Source: Bacteroidia bacterium (lineage in GTDB: Bacteria; Bacteroidota; Bacteroidia; 2-12-FULL-35-15). Taken from it: a stretch of 64,000 bases of DNA. Shown piece after piece: positions 40,001-50,200 of the stretch; position 1 is the first letter of the stretch, and each line of letters opens with the position of its first letter. Position numbers and translations under genes: made by a program. The stretch is from contig JAURXZ010000049.1 of assembly GCA_030654175.1 (NCBI GenBank), forward strand, positions 218,334 through 282,333, in the 5' to 3' direction. The notes under the pieces are model-generated. The model worked only from the letters and a program-made list of their open reading frames with translations, was not told where the DNA came from and made no database searches.

Positions 40001-43000
40001 ATTTAGTGGCGGTGCAGCCCACATTATCAGTAACAGTAACTGTATATGTTCCTGCCGCTAAATTTGAGATGGTTGCTGAAGTTTCTCCCCCCGGTGCCCA
40101 TAAATAGTTATAAATGGGGGTTCCACCCGTAGGGCTTGCTGTTACAGTACCATCACTGCCAGCAAAACAACTGACGTTAGTTTGTGCTGTGAAGTTAATA
40201 GCTAATGTAATGGGTTCAGCAATTATCGCATTTGTGGTTCCTTTACATCCTTTCAAATCAGTTACTGTTAAGGTATAGGTTCCGGCTGACAGATCAGTTA
40301 TTGTACTTGTTGTTTGTAAATCCGGTTTCCATAAATATGTGTAACCAGGGTTACCTCCGGAAGCGCCACCTGTTGCGGTTCCGTCATTCAGATAATTACA
40401 GGTTTCGTTAGTAATTGTTGATGTCGCTATTACCTGTGTAGGTTGTGTAATTATAACTGAATTAGTACTAAAACATCCATTTTTATCAGTGATAGTAATA
40501 GAATAGGTTCCTGCCGTTAAATTTGTTCTGGATTCAGAACTTCCTCCTCCTGATGCCCATAAATAGCTGTAGTTTGGAGTACCTCCTGCAGGGCTTGCTG
40601 TTACCGCCCCATCGCTTCCTCCAAAACAGGTTACATTTACCTGTTCGTTGAAACTTATTACTATTGCATTGGGTTCAGTTATTATTGGATTGACTGTAAC
40701 AATACATCCTTTCGAATCCGTAACCGTTAAAGTAAAAGTTCCACTTGATAAACCGGTAACAGAAGCAGTTGTTAGTGCTCCGGGTTGCCATAAATAGGTA
40801 AATCCGGGTGTACCTCCCTTTGGAATAGCTGAAGCCGTTCCATTATTAAGGTAATTACAGGTTTCATTGGTAACCGTTGTACTTACTGTAAATGGCTCAG
40901 GCTGTGTAATCGTAACTGTGTTTAAAAATGTACATCCTTGCGAATCAGTAATGGTGACTTTATGTTTGCCTGCAATTAAATTCGTTGCTGTAGGTGTGGT
41001 TGCTCCACTTGGGGTCCAGGAATAAGTATAGCCCGAAGTTCCTCCGGATGCATTTGCTGTTACTGAACCATCACTTCCTCCAAAACAGCTTACATTTGTT
41101 TGTGCACTGAAACTTATAGCTAACGGTGAAGGTTCAGTGATCAATGCAGTGGCAGTTGCTGTGCAGTTATTCAAATCAGTGACTGTTACAGTATAAGTTC
41201 CTGCTGCTAAACCAGATACCGTTCCTGTTGTTTGTAAACTGGGTTTCCAAAAATAGGTATAGCCGGCAGTTCCTCCAGAAGCAGTTGCGGTTGCGGTACC
41301 ATTATTTTTATAATCACACGTTTCATTGGTACTTGTTGCACTTGCGGTGAGAAGCACTGGCTGCGTTATAATCACTGAATTAGTGGTAAAGCAACCTCTT
41401 GAATCAGTTACAGTAACAGTGTATGTTCCGGCTGTTAAATTTGATTTAGAAGCAGTAATGCCTCCGCCTCCTGCCCATAAATAGGTGTAAGGTGCGGTCC
41501 CGCCTGCAGGGCTTGCTGTTACAGTACCATCACCTCCGCCAAAACAACTTACATTTTTCTGACTGATAAAATTTATTGTTAAAGGTTGTGGTTCAGTAAC
41601 TGTTGCAAAAGCGGTTCCTGTGCATAATTTCAAATCAGTTACCGTTAAGGTATAGATTCCGCTGGATAAATTGTTTATAATTGCGGATGTCAGTGATCCG
41701 GGTTGCCAAAGATATGTATAACCAGGATTACCACCTGAAGCAGCGGCTGTGGCAGTTCCATTATTGGAATAACTGCAGGTTTCATTGGTGTTTGTTGTAC
41801 TTGCCGTAATTGCAGTTGGTTGAGTTATGGTAACGGAATTAGTTTTCAAACATCCTAAATTATCAGTAACGGTTAAGGAAACTGGCCCTGCTGGTAAACC
41901 AGATGCATTTGGAGAGGTGGCTCCTGAACTCCAATTATAGGTATAGGGGGAGGTACCACCTGATACTGTTGAATTGGCAATTCCATTATTTCCATTAAAA
42001 CAACTTACAGGGGTTGTTGAGAATACTATGGCTATTGGATCAGGTTGAGTGATCGTAAATGCTGTTGTTTTTTGACATCCTTTTGCATCTATTTCAAGTA
42101 ACGTATATACACCAGCCAACTGATTGTTAATGGATGATGTTGTTTGACTTCCAGGTTGCCACAAATAAGTATAAGGTCCCGTTCCACCGGTGGGGCTTGT
42201 TGATATGGAGCCATTATTGCCTCCTGAGCAGGATACCTGAGTAATTGAAGAAGTAACATTTAGTGGTAAGGGCTGAGTAATGATAACAGAATTTTGAGAG
42301 GTACATCCAATACCATCTTTAATAGTTACTGCATACGTACCAATGGCCAGGTTTGTAGCATTTGGACCAGATTGTGCCGGTGCAGTATTCCAGGCATATG
42401 TATACGGTGGAGTGCCAAGGGTTATATTAATTGTTGCAGTGCCATCATTGCCCCCAAAACAGGAAGTAGGAGTAGGAGTAATTGCTACAAGCCCTGAAAA
42501 TCCTACATAATTAATTCTAATAGTATCTGTATCACCCGGACAAGATCCATTTCCTGTTGAAGTTAATATTAAATTAACAAATCCAGCCGCTAATTCAGCT
42601 GGACTGGGAGTGTAAGCTGCCGAAAGTGTTGTATTATCAGGGCTGAAAACGCCTGCTCCACCTGACCAAATGCCCGTTTCATACTGGGCTGCACTACCAC
42701 TGCTATTAAGATCAACATCAATTTCACCATCTAAGGTTACAATCGGATTTTGATTACATACTGTTATATCATCACCTGCATCAGCTTCAATTGGATCGTC
42801 AAAAGAAACAACTGTTACTGTAGCATAAGCCGGTGGGCAAGTGGAAGCATCCGTAAGTTTAACGGTGTAAATTCCGTTTCCAACAAGAATACTTTGTGCG
42901 GAATTTTGATTATTCCATAAATAGGTATATGGGGGAGTACCTCCAGAACCATTTGCGGTAATTGTTGTGGAGGTTTGGCCAAAACAAATAATTGGATTTG

Positions 43001-43703
43001 GAGGAGAAATATTTACTAAAAGTGTGGTTGGGAATGAAATTCTAACGGTATCGCAAAGTGGTCCCAAATTGCAGGTGGAAGCAGGTGAACCACAAATCTG
43101 GTAGTCAACATAAGGTGGAACTACTCCTGATGCTGTTACTGTTGGATTCTGGCATCCGGAAGTACAAGATAAATAATTATTATAAGCACCCAAAGCTCCC
43201 GGGTAAATTGATTTCCAGGTAGCTGTAGTTGTATTAAAGCCGGAGGCATTTATAGTACCGGTGCAGCCATCGTTAACAGATATATCAGTACCAACAACAG
43301 CACCTGGTATGGATGTAATTTTGTAGGTATTCTGATTGTTTCCCGGTTTGCAAAAGGTTATTTTATGGGGTCCTACCCCTGAAAGACAAACTGGTGTTCC
43401 GCAAGAAACAACCGGTCCACAATTTACTTGATATTCAAGAATGCCAGGAGCAGCGCCATCAATAACTTCTAATTTGAGTCCGGCAGAGCCAGGGTCAAGT
43501 GTTACAATAAAATAAATACAAGGTCCGCCCATCCCACAACAACTGCCAACTCTACTTACAGAAGGGCTGGTCCATGCACCATTTGGAGTGCCAGTGAGAT
43601 TTACATTAAAAGTGGGAACCGTTCCACCACAAGGAGATTGTGCTAATCCCAATCCGGCAAAAATAAAAAAGAAAAATAATATAATGATTGATCTTAAATG
43701 CAT
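34080..43703 (-). CDS. Giant SprB-repeat surface protein with T9SS type B sorting domain (paralogue 2)
   Basis: This is a 3207-aa protein. A signal peptide (MHLRSIIILFFFFIFAGLGLAQ) precedes a cysteine-rich head (SPCGGTVPTFNVNL, VGSCCGMGGPC) unlike that of paralogue 1. From about residue 140 it shares the VNDGCTGTINASG / YPGALGAYNNYLSC / VDYQICG module and the Ig-like GGAGVFSPDNTT stretch. Thirty-one SprB units run from about 411 to 2717. After the conserved NDTLCFGQTG region come two PKD-like domains (about 2950-3090; WEWNFGDGTTS, YLWNFGDGGTS) and the type B sorting domain (about 3107-3207; IFNRWGEEIFES, ending LLRY). The head swap with a shared C-terminus suggests a different binding target from paralogue 1 with the same export route. 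Confidence 0.96.
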   Translation of the reverse strand: MHLRSIIILFFFFIFAGLGLAQSPCGGTVPTFNVNLTGTPNGAWTSPSVSRVGSCCGMGGPCIYFIVTLDPGSAGLKLEVIDGAAPGILEYQVNCGPVVSCGTPVCLSGVGPHKITFCKPGNNQNTYKITSIPGAVVGTDISVNDGCTGTINASGFNTTTATWKSIYPGALGAYNNYLSCTSGCQNPTVTASGVVPPYVDYQICGSPASTCNLGPLCDTVRISFPTTLLVNISPPNPIICFGQTSTTITANGSGGTPPYTYLWNNQNSAQSILVGNGIYTVKLTDASTCPPAYATVTVVSFDDPIEADAGDDITVCNQNPIVTLDGEIDVDLNSSGSAAQYETGIWSGGAGVFSPDNTTLSAAYTPSPAELAAGFVNLILTSTGNGSCPGDTDTIRINYVGFSGLVAITPTPTSCFGGNDGTATINITLGTPPYTYAWNTAPAQSGPNATNLAIGTYAVTIKDGIGCTSQNSVIITQPLPLNVTSSITQVSCSGGNNGSISTSPTGGTGPYTYLWQPGSQTTSSINNQLAGVYTLLEIDAKGCQKTTAFTITQPDPIAIVFSTTPVSCFNGNNGIANSTVSGGTSPYTYNWSSGATSPNASGLPAGPVSLTVTDNLGCLKTNSVTITQPTAITASTTNTNETCSYSNNGTATAAASGGNPGYTYLWQPGSLTSAIINNLSSGIYTLTVTDLKLCTGTAFATVTEPQPLTINFISQKNVSCFGGGDGTVTASPAGGTAPYTYLWAGGGGITASKSNLTAGTYTVTVTDSRGCFTTNSVIITQPVLLTASATSTNETCDYKNNGTATATASGGTAGYTYFWKPSLQTTGTVSGLAAGTYTVTVTDLNNCTATATALITEPSPLAISFSAQTNVSCFGGSDGSVTANASGGTSGYTYSWTPSGATTPTATNLIAGKHKVTITDSQGCTFLNTVTITQPEPFTVSTTVTNETCNYLNNGTASAIPKGGTPGFTYLWQPGALTTASVTGLSSGTFTLTVTDSKGCIVTVNPIITEPNAIVISFNEQVNVTCFGGSDGAVTASPAGGTPNYSYLWASGGGSSESRTNLTAGTYSITITDKNGCFSTNSVIITQPTQVIATSTITNETCNYLNDGTATGGASGGNPGYTYLWKPDLQTTSTITDLSAGTYTLTVTDLKGCKGTTNAIIAEPITLAINFTAQTNVSCFAGSDGTVTASPTGGTPIYNYLWAPGGETSATISNLAAGTYTVTVTDNVGCTATKFVTITQPAVLAASTTVTNESCNSLNDGTATAVPSGGTSGYTYLWQPGALTSISINNLSSGTYTLTITDSKGCTETANAIIAEPAVLAVSFASQANVSCFAGNDALVVASPSGGTPNYTYLWTPGGTTTASKTNLTAGTYTITITDSKLCTTTNSVTITQPLAPLAVSAASLPASCYGSLNGSVSSSATDGTGPYTYTWMPGNLSGQNITNLAAGTYTVTATDSLGCVSTAPTTVTQPAKIILTATSVNSDCGLPNGQSTVSVSGGNDPYTYLWSPSGGTNATAAGLVTGAYTVLVTDSVGCTESQFGNVNENSAPVASIFGVTNVTCNGGTNGSAHVGTSGGISPFTFSWSPSGGTDSIATGLTAGTYTVTVTGSNGCKSLATTSPDIMQPTPILITVTKTTVSCFGGNDGTASAIASGSNPGYTYQWLPGGTTGLSVANLSATTYTIQVTDTNSCVQTMPFTITQTPVVLSAPLSSTPVSCFGGDNGSVTATAAGGTSPYNYNWMPGNFNGQTISNLIAGTYTVTVTDLKGCTFTDFIAVTQPAKIVLTTDSINSNCSLPNGQASVVAAGGQGSYTYLWSPSGSTNASASALLAGGYTITVTDGNNCISTKGVTVNDNASPVATVSSTTNVTCNTGSDGTATLSISSGNGPFTYSWMPGGITDSIATGLLPGTYTLTVTDVNLCQSIPVISPQITQPSPIFISITKGSVSCFGGTNGTASAIASGSTPGYTYLWLPSGTTGTSLTNLSATTYTIQVTDTNSCVKAEPFTISEPLAALSAPLTFTPGTCAGGTNGSVSATATGGTAPYNYTWMPGNGNGPNFSNVTTGSYTVSITDLKGCTFIDSITVTEPAYIVLVTDSVNSNCSMANGQASVIASGGTGAYTYLWSPSGGTDAIATSLLSGTYTVTVTDGNGCTSTKEITVNDNASPVATIFSTTNVSCNAGSDGTATVSASGAGPFTFSWMPGSITDSIATGLLPGTYTVTVTDTNLCQSEPVTSPEITQPFPILITVTQTNTTCFGDTDGTASAIASSGTPGYSYLWLPGGTTGTSITNLSANTYTIQVTDTNSCVQTLPVVITEPAQLTAAISSFADVNCNGGNDGTATTTVSGGTISYTYNWMPLGGNGPVGTGLSAGTYTITVTDFNNCVSMDSVTITQPSQALLATGTGYSTSCFGGTNGTAGINTNGGTPIYSYLWTPPVSTNDTASGLSPGNYAILVTDSKGCEANVSVSVAQPSELSGTLVTVNPSCGLSNGSIASQLSGGSFPYTYLWSPGSATTSGISGLATGTYNLTVTDDSGCTKSLSANLTTIPNAIIAVSSINNVSCFGGNDASATVNITQGTAPYIISWSPSGGNSLTASALSAGTYVMSVTDAIGCQTIDSLTIGEPTVIDVSISSITDVLCNGGSTGSISVAPTGGTGPLYTYLWAPGGSTSSTADGLSIGTYTVNVMDQNNCPKSISATITEPTPLSSTIDTVIHATCYGGSGSAAVLASGGVLPYSYSWSAPATGQTGNVLNDLSAASYTVTVTDTNGCFTTSNVIIKQPLQVITQAGTNDTLCFGQTGSISATAVGGAGNYYYAWLPSGAITAGTLPITPTTTTTYTVVAFDEIGCPGTPETVTAIVYNLTASNVQAMGTSPICPGQNSTVYVETSGSTGPLTYLWNNNLGTGTGAFLLTLLQPTTYVVTVSNSCGLSITDSAVVLFNPQPTLSLTSDANSLCVPGSMPFFDNSVTGNTDDPITMWEWNFGDGTTSIEEDPVHTYNQPGSYIVTLTVSTSGGCTSNNSSAPLTIDAHPIPTAAFSVNSTILDLPYDVLTCNNQSISANSYLWNFGDGGTSTSFNPQYVYTAVGVFQIQLIAMNQYGCSDTTYTEVTTDADVIFPNVFTPNPEGTQGGTYDLNVLNNDVFFPYSSGVIEFKIEIFNRWGEEIFESLDIKQGWDGYYRGAICSQDVYVWKAYVKLNNGKMFHKSGDVTLLRY
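37000..38835 (-). repeat. Two copies of the four-unit SprB block in paralogue 2
   Basis: Units 17-20 and 21-24 show the same ordered types as the two blocks of paralogue 1 (TASAIASGS, SVTATAAGG or SVSATATGG, SNCSxxNGQ, GSDGTAT). The two copies differ more from each other than those in paralogue 1, so this duplication looks older or less homogenised. Confidence 0.75.
39525..41815 (-). repeat. Five alternating A/B SprB unit pairs in paralogue 2
   Basis: Units 4-13 alternate NETC..NNGTATA and NVSCFGG..TVTASP types. Unlike paralogue 1, no near-identical 915-bp superrepeat is obvious by eye; neighbouring pairs have diverged. Confidence 0.8.
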
Positions 43704-44106
43704 TCAGTATATTTTAAACTATAATACGTTAAACTATATAAATAAGTTGCAATTTTCTGCATCTATTGAACATGTTAGCTGCTACAAGCGGATTTAAAAA
43801 CAAATTATTCAAAAATTGTTTGAAGTTGTTGAATTTATTAGGTTTAGAGCTAATTTAATACTTAGATAAAAAAACTTTTTATTTAGGAGAGCGAATTTAT
43901 GAAAAAAAATGTATAAATATAGATTAATCAGCATTAGTAGGAAGACAAAAATATGCTTGCCGTTTTTAGAGGTCCATGCAGCAAAAAGATTAACATGGTT
44001 GCACTAAAATCAAGACACATAAATCTCTATAGTTCTTTCATAAAAAAAAATTTACGAGGAATTAACTCTGAGTTTGCCCAAGGGAATACGTAACATTCAT
44101 CTAAAA

Positions 44107-44213
44107 TGAAAGGGGATTTGTTAGCGTATATTGGGCTTAAGCTAAAATTATACAATCCAACTCGGTAGTATCAATAATCAAACCCCAGGTTCGACTAATA
44201 TCCAAAATCTAAT
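44107..44213. repeat. Duplicated 3' flank, copy B (after paralogue 3)
   Basis: This is the partner of 33916-34021. It keeps the same order of shared blocks, including ATTGGGCT and the GGTTCGACT / ATATCCAAAA end, with small insertions and deletions. Confidence 0.65.
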
Positions 44214-44276
44214 ACGCAAAATCTAACATCTAAAATCTAAAATCCAACATCCAACATCCAACATCCAACATCCAAA
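44214..44276. repeat. Short tandem repeats: ATCTAAAATC-like units, then four exact CCAACAT heptamers
   Basis: From 44214 loose ten-base units (AAATCTAACATC, TAAAATCTAA) grade into four exact heptamers CCAACAT at 44244-44271, ending just before the stop codon of paralogue 3. A looser version of the same pattern follows paralogue 2 at 34033-34085. Confidence 0.85.
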
Positions 44277-44279
44277 CAT

Positions 44280-47200
44280 CTAATACCTAAGAAGCGTAAC
44301 ATCCCCGTTTTTATAAAATACTTTTCCGTTGTTGAGTTTAACGTAGGCTTTAAAAACATATACGTCCTGCTGACATATAACTCCTCTGTAATACCCATCC
44401 CAACCTTTTTTGATATCTAATGATTCGAAAATTTCTTCACCCCAGCGATTAAAAATTTCTATTTTAAAATCAATTACTCCTGAACTGTAAGGGAAAAATA
44501 TATCATTACTGAGGTTATCCAAAGCGTATATTCCTCCCTGGCTGCCGTTTGGATTTGGAGTAAACACATTAGGGAAAATAACATCCGCATCTGCTGTAAC
44601 TTCTGCAAACGCAGTATCAGTACATCCATATTGAGACATGGCAATAAGTTGAATTTTGAAAACACCTACAGATGAATATACATACTGAGGGTTAACGAGT
44701 GTTGATGTCCCATTATCTCCAAAACTCCAACTATAGGTGCTTGCATTTATTGATTGATTGGTACACATTAAAACATCATAAGGAAGCTCAAGATTAGTTG
44801 AACTTACCGAAAATGCTGAAGTAGGAATAGGATGAGCAATTATCATTAATGGCCCCGAAAAATTATTTGATGTACATCCTCGTGCGGTGGTCACCGTTAA
44901 GGAAACGAGGTAAGTCCCAGGTTGGCTATAATTATGAATAGGGTCCTCTTCTGCGGAGCTACTACCATCTCCAAAGTTCCATTCCCACGAAGTGATTGGA
45001 TCATCGGTATTTCCTGTTATAGAATTATCGAAAAATGGCAATGAGCCAGGCACGCATAATGCATTTGTGGCCGATGTTAAAGCAATTGCAGGTTGCGGAT
45101 TAAAAAGAATATTTACTGAATCAGTAACAGATAAACCGCACATAGTATTAACTGTAACAATATAAGTTGTGGGTTGCGCAGGCGTTACAAGATAAACTCC
45201 TGTTCCTGTACCTAAATTATTATTCCACTGATACGTTAAAGGTCCTGTTGATCCTGTTGTTTCAACATGAATGGCAGCGCTTTGGCCCGGGCAGATAGGG
45301 GAGGTACCTATTGCATACACATTATCAGGGGTTAAATTATATACGATGGCAGAAACAGTTTCAGGAGCACCCGGACATCCGATTTGATCATAAGCAACTA
45401 CAGTATAGGTAATATCATTTGTTGGTGTAATAGGCAATGTTCCTGTTGTGATAGCACCTGAAGGCTGCCATGCATAATAATAATAACCACCTGCTCCTCC
45501 TACTGCCGTTGCACTAACACTTCCTGACTGACCAAGACATAATGTATCATTTTCTCCGCTCGATGTTATTACTTCCAATGGTTCTTTTATTATCAAATTG
45601 ATACTTGTAACGCAACCTGTTGTATCGGTAATAGTAACCGTATAAGAACCTGCAACAAGTCCGTTTGCTTCATTTCCGGTTTGTCCAACAGCAGGTGCTG
45701 ACCACGAATAATTATAAGGGATTGCCCCTCCGGATGCAAGTATTGTAGCACTTCCAGGTCCACCATAGCAACTGGCATGAATTAAAGTATCTACAGAAGC
45801 AGATAGCAATGCAGGCTCTGTAATAGTGGCAGAAATTGATTTAAGACAATTGTTTTGGTCCGTTACATTCACTGTATATGTTCCTATTGAAAGATTTGCC
45901 GCTGTTGATGAATCTGACATAACAGGCGTCCAGGAATAAGTATAAAGTGGACCTGTACCTCCTGTTGCTGCAACAGTTATAGAACCTGTATTTCCTCCGT
46001 TACATAAAACATCTGTCAAGGAAGAAATAGAAACATCAACCGGTGCAGGCTCTGTGATGGTAAGGCTATCAATTGTCAGACATCCTGAAGCATCGGTTAC
46101 ATTTATAGTATAGGTTCCAACAGATAAAATAGATGCCGTTAAACCATTACCTCCTGAAGGAGTCCATTTTATTGCATAAGGTGGCGTTCCTTGTGTAATA
46201 TTAATTGTTGCCGAACCATCATTTCCTCCAAAACAGGAAACATTGTTTATTGATGAAACCGTTATAGCAGGGGCAGGCATAACCGTTAGGTTGGCTGACA
46301 AGGATTTGACGCAATTGGATGCGTCAGTAACCAGTAAATTATATACTCCCATTCCTAAACCAGTAATTCCTGAGGTTGTAGAAGCCCCATCTGACCATAA
46401 ATAGGTATATGGCAATAGACCTCCCGATAATTGTGATGAGATAGATCCATTCGATAAACCGCAGGAAGGGTTTGCCGAAACCAACGAGCCACTTATTTCG
46501 GAAGGTTCTGTTATGCTGATTGCAAGGTTTGTTTCACAGCCGTTATTATCTGCAATTAAAACAGTGTAATTGCCCGAAGAAAGACCATAGGCTGTATCAT
46601 TCAATGATACAGAAGGGTTCCATTGGTAGCTATAATTAGTTGTTCCGCCAACAGGATGAATACCAGCTGTACCATTTGATGCCCCAAAGCAGGTGATGTT
46701 GGAAACCGTGTTGGTTGCTGATAAAGCCTGGCTTGGTTGAATGATAGATGCAGAATCTTGCTTAACACAACCATTAAAGTCTGTTACTGTTAATGTAAAT
46801 GTTCCATTTGATAAGCCTGTTCCTAAAGGGCCGTTACCGCCCAAAGGCAACCAGTTATAAGTATACCCCATGGTGCCTCCGCTAACAGTTGCGGTTGCTG
46901 TCCCGTCACTTAAACCATGACAGCTGACATTTGTTGTTGATGAAATACCAAGGTTCAATTCAGGGGCCTCATTAATTAATACAGGCAGTGTTTGAATGCA
47001 GCTATTGGTGTCTGTAACCTCTATTGTATAGGTTTGAGCAGAGAGATTTGAGATTTGAGAAGAAGTGCCCCCATTGCTCCACAAATAGGTATAACCAGGC
47101 GCACCTCCCGAAGCAATGGCAGATGCAGTCCCGTCATTACCGCCAAAACAAGCCACAGCGGTTTTTGAAACACTTATTAAAAGTGCGGGAGGTTCTGTAA

Positions 47201-50200
47201 TACCCGGAATTATTGTAGCAAGCGATTGACAGTTATTGGATCCTGTTACAGTAACGGTGTAAGAGCCTGCCGTAAAACCTGTGGCAATTGAATCATTACC
47301 CCCTGACGGCATCCAGGAGTATGTAAAAGGGCCAACACCGCCAATGGTTCCAACCTTCGCAGAGCCGTTTGATCCTCCGTTGCAACTTACGTTTACCACA
47401 GAATAAATAGTTAATAGGGGGGCTGAATTTTCACCCACATTTCCAAATTGTGTGGACGTACACCCGTTTAAATCAGTTACAGTTACCGTATATGCACCAG
47501 ATACCAATCCCGTGACTGCAGCATTTGTTCCACCGGTTGGTGACCATAAATAATTGAATGGGAAATTGCCTCCTGATACGATTGAAACAGAAGTTTGTCC
47601 ATTAGGCTGACCACAGTCAGAGTTGACGCTTGTGGTGCTAAGCACTATTTGATCGGGCTGATTTATAGAAACAGAATTAGTATCTGTACATCCTTTTGAA
47701 TCGGTTGCTGTTACTGTATAGGTACCTGCTGCAAGGTTTGGAATATTTTGTACAGCTAAACTTTCAGGCATCCAGAAATAAGTATAAGGTCCGGTTCCAT
47801 TGCTGGCTGCAGAAGAAACGGACCCATTCGTTCCTCCATAACAGGTTGCCGGTAAGGATGAGGTGGAAACTGATAAAGGAGCTGATGGTTGAGAAATGGT
47901 AACGGAATCAGTTGCGGTGCATCCTTTCGAATCAGTAACAATAACCGTATAAGTTCCTGCGATCAGGTTACTTAGGGTGCTTGATGTATTTCCTCCGGGA
48001 GTCCATAAATACGTATAGTTTGGAACTCCTCCGGAAGGATTTGCTGTTACACATCCATTGTTCCCTCCAAAACAACTAACATCTATCTGGCTGATATAAT
48101 TTATAGATAGTGGCGAAAGTTCCTCAATTGTTGCAAACGAAGTTGCAGTGCATCCTGAAAGGTCTGTGGTGGTTAAAGTATAAGTTCCTCCCGATAAATT
48201 ATTTATAGAAGTGGTCGTTTGTCCTCCTGGTTGCCAAACATAAGTATAACCCGGAGTCCCTCCTGAAGTAGCGGTGGTTGCTGTTCCATTATTCAGATAA
48301 TTACAGGTTGCATTTGTGACCGTTGCTGTTGGCACTAAAGCTGAGGGCTGTGTAATAATTGTAGAATTTGATCCGGTGCATCCTGAAATGTCAGTAACGG
48401 ATAAGGTAAACGTCCCGGCTTGCAAACCGGATGCATTAGGCGATGTGGCTCCCGAACTCCAGTTATAGGTATAAGGAGAAGTACCACCTGATACTGTTGA
48501 ATTGGCTGAACCATTATTTTCATTGAAACAAGTAACCGCTGTAGGTGCTAGTAATACTGTTACTGGTAAAGGTTGATCGATTGTAAATGTTGAGGTTTTC
48601 TGACAGGTTTTTGAATCCGTTACCGTTATCGAATAGGTTTGAGATGTAAGATTTGAGATTTGAGAGGTAGTGTTTCCATTGCTCCATAAATAAGTATAAG
48701 GGCTTGTTCCGCCTGTTGCTGTTACAGAAATCGCGCCATTGCTTCCTCCTGCACAGGTTACATTGGTAACTGAAGAAGATAGCGCAAGGGGTAAAGGTTG
48801 ACTAATAGTAACCGAATTAGATGAGGTGCATCCAATTCCATTTGTAATTGTTACAGAATAACTACCTACAGCAAGATTAGATACTGTTGGTGTTGATTGT
48901 GCCGGTGCAGTGTTCCAGGAGTATGTATAAGGAGTAGTGCCATTTGAAATACTCACCGTTGCAGTTGCATTGTTCCCTCCAAAGCAGCTTACAGGAGTTT
49001 GCGTAAAAGAAACAATTCCATTAAAGCCCACATAATTAATTCTGACAATATCAGTGCCGGGTGCACAGCTACCATTGCCTGTTGTGGTTAAAGTAAGATC
49101 AACAAATCCATTGGTTAATTCAGCGGCAGTAGGAGAATAGTTCACACCTGAAAGTGTTGTATTGGTGGGGCTAAATGTTCCACCTCCACCCGACCAAATT
49201 CCGCCAATGGCTCCTATAATAGAACCACTTAAGGTAGTAATTGGATTTTGTTTGCAAACCGTTTTATCCGCACCCGCATTAGCAGAAATAGCAACAGAAT
49301 AGGAGGTAACAGTTGCTGTAGAGTATGCAGGGGGACATCCGGGATATGAAATTTTAACGGTATATACTCCGCTTCCTACCACTATACTTTGAGCAGGATT
49401 AACATTATTCCATAAGTAGGAATAGGGAGCTACACCACCAGTCCCGGTAGCAGTGAGTGTTGTGGAAGTTTGACCAAAACAGAGCGCTACATTACTCCCG
49501 GCATTGGCGATTACAGGGGCGCAACACTTCTGAAAAACAATATCGTCTAATCCAAAATCATTTCCAGCCGGGTTGGTGTTTTGATTTTTTATACAAATAT
49601 TAATTGTAGTATTTGTTCCTGAATTCCATGTAGCGGAAAAATTAACCCATGTGTTTGTTGATGAAGGAGCATTAAAAACGGGTCCCAAAAGAACACCATT
49701 TGCCCAAAACTGTAATTTAGCCGGACTGCTCGGGTGAACAGAACAAACCCATGTTGAAAATTGATAAGTGCTGTTTGGATTAACTGAAATAGTTTGACAC
49801 CATACTGAAGAATTAGGTATTCCCTTCCCATTTACAATCATAAAATTCCCATTACCTGTTGTGTGATCGTGTCCTGAGAATGCTCCATGAAAGTAATTAG
49901 CATTTGTGCCTATGCCATAACGACCCTCAGGATAAAGGCAATTAGCCGAATTACAATACGAATAAGCGCTGGAAAACGATGTGTTGCCAGCGCTGAAATT
50001 TCCGTTAGCCACCAAATTTGTGCCGGAGGGAGATGTGCCGGAAGGACACTGGCCCTTTGACAAAAGTGATGAGAAAAATAAACCCAGGAACAGAAACAGA
50101 TAGAATAATGAAATAGGTAAATTGAAAAAAATCAGCTTGTGATCATACTGGAATAAGAGTGAGCGCAATCTGCTTTCCTTTGTTAAGAATTGTTTATAAA

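Larger units (their letters stand above)
43704..44279. other. Intergenic region between paralogues 2 and 3
   Basis: This 576-bp AT-rich gap has no gene. The end near 43704 should carry the promoter of paralogue 2, but no clear consensus pair was found. The other end holds the second copy of the duplicated flank (44107-44213) and a run of short tandem repeats up to the stop codon of paralogue 3. Confidence 0.6.

Noticed and set aside
44214-44276. Possible CRISPR-like array of short repeats
   Set aside because: Repeats are 7-10 bases, directly tandem, without spacers, and no cas gene is present.
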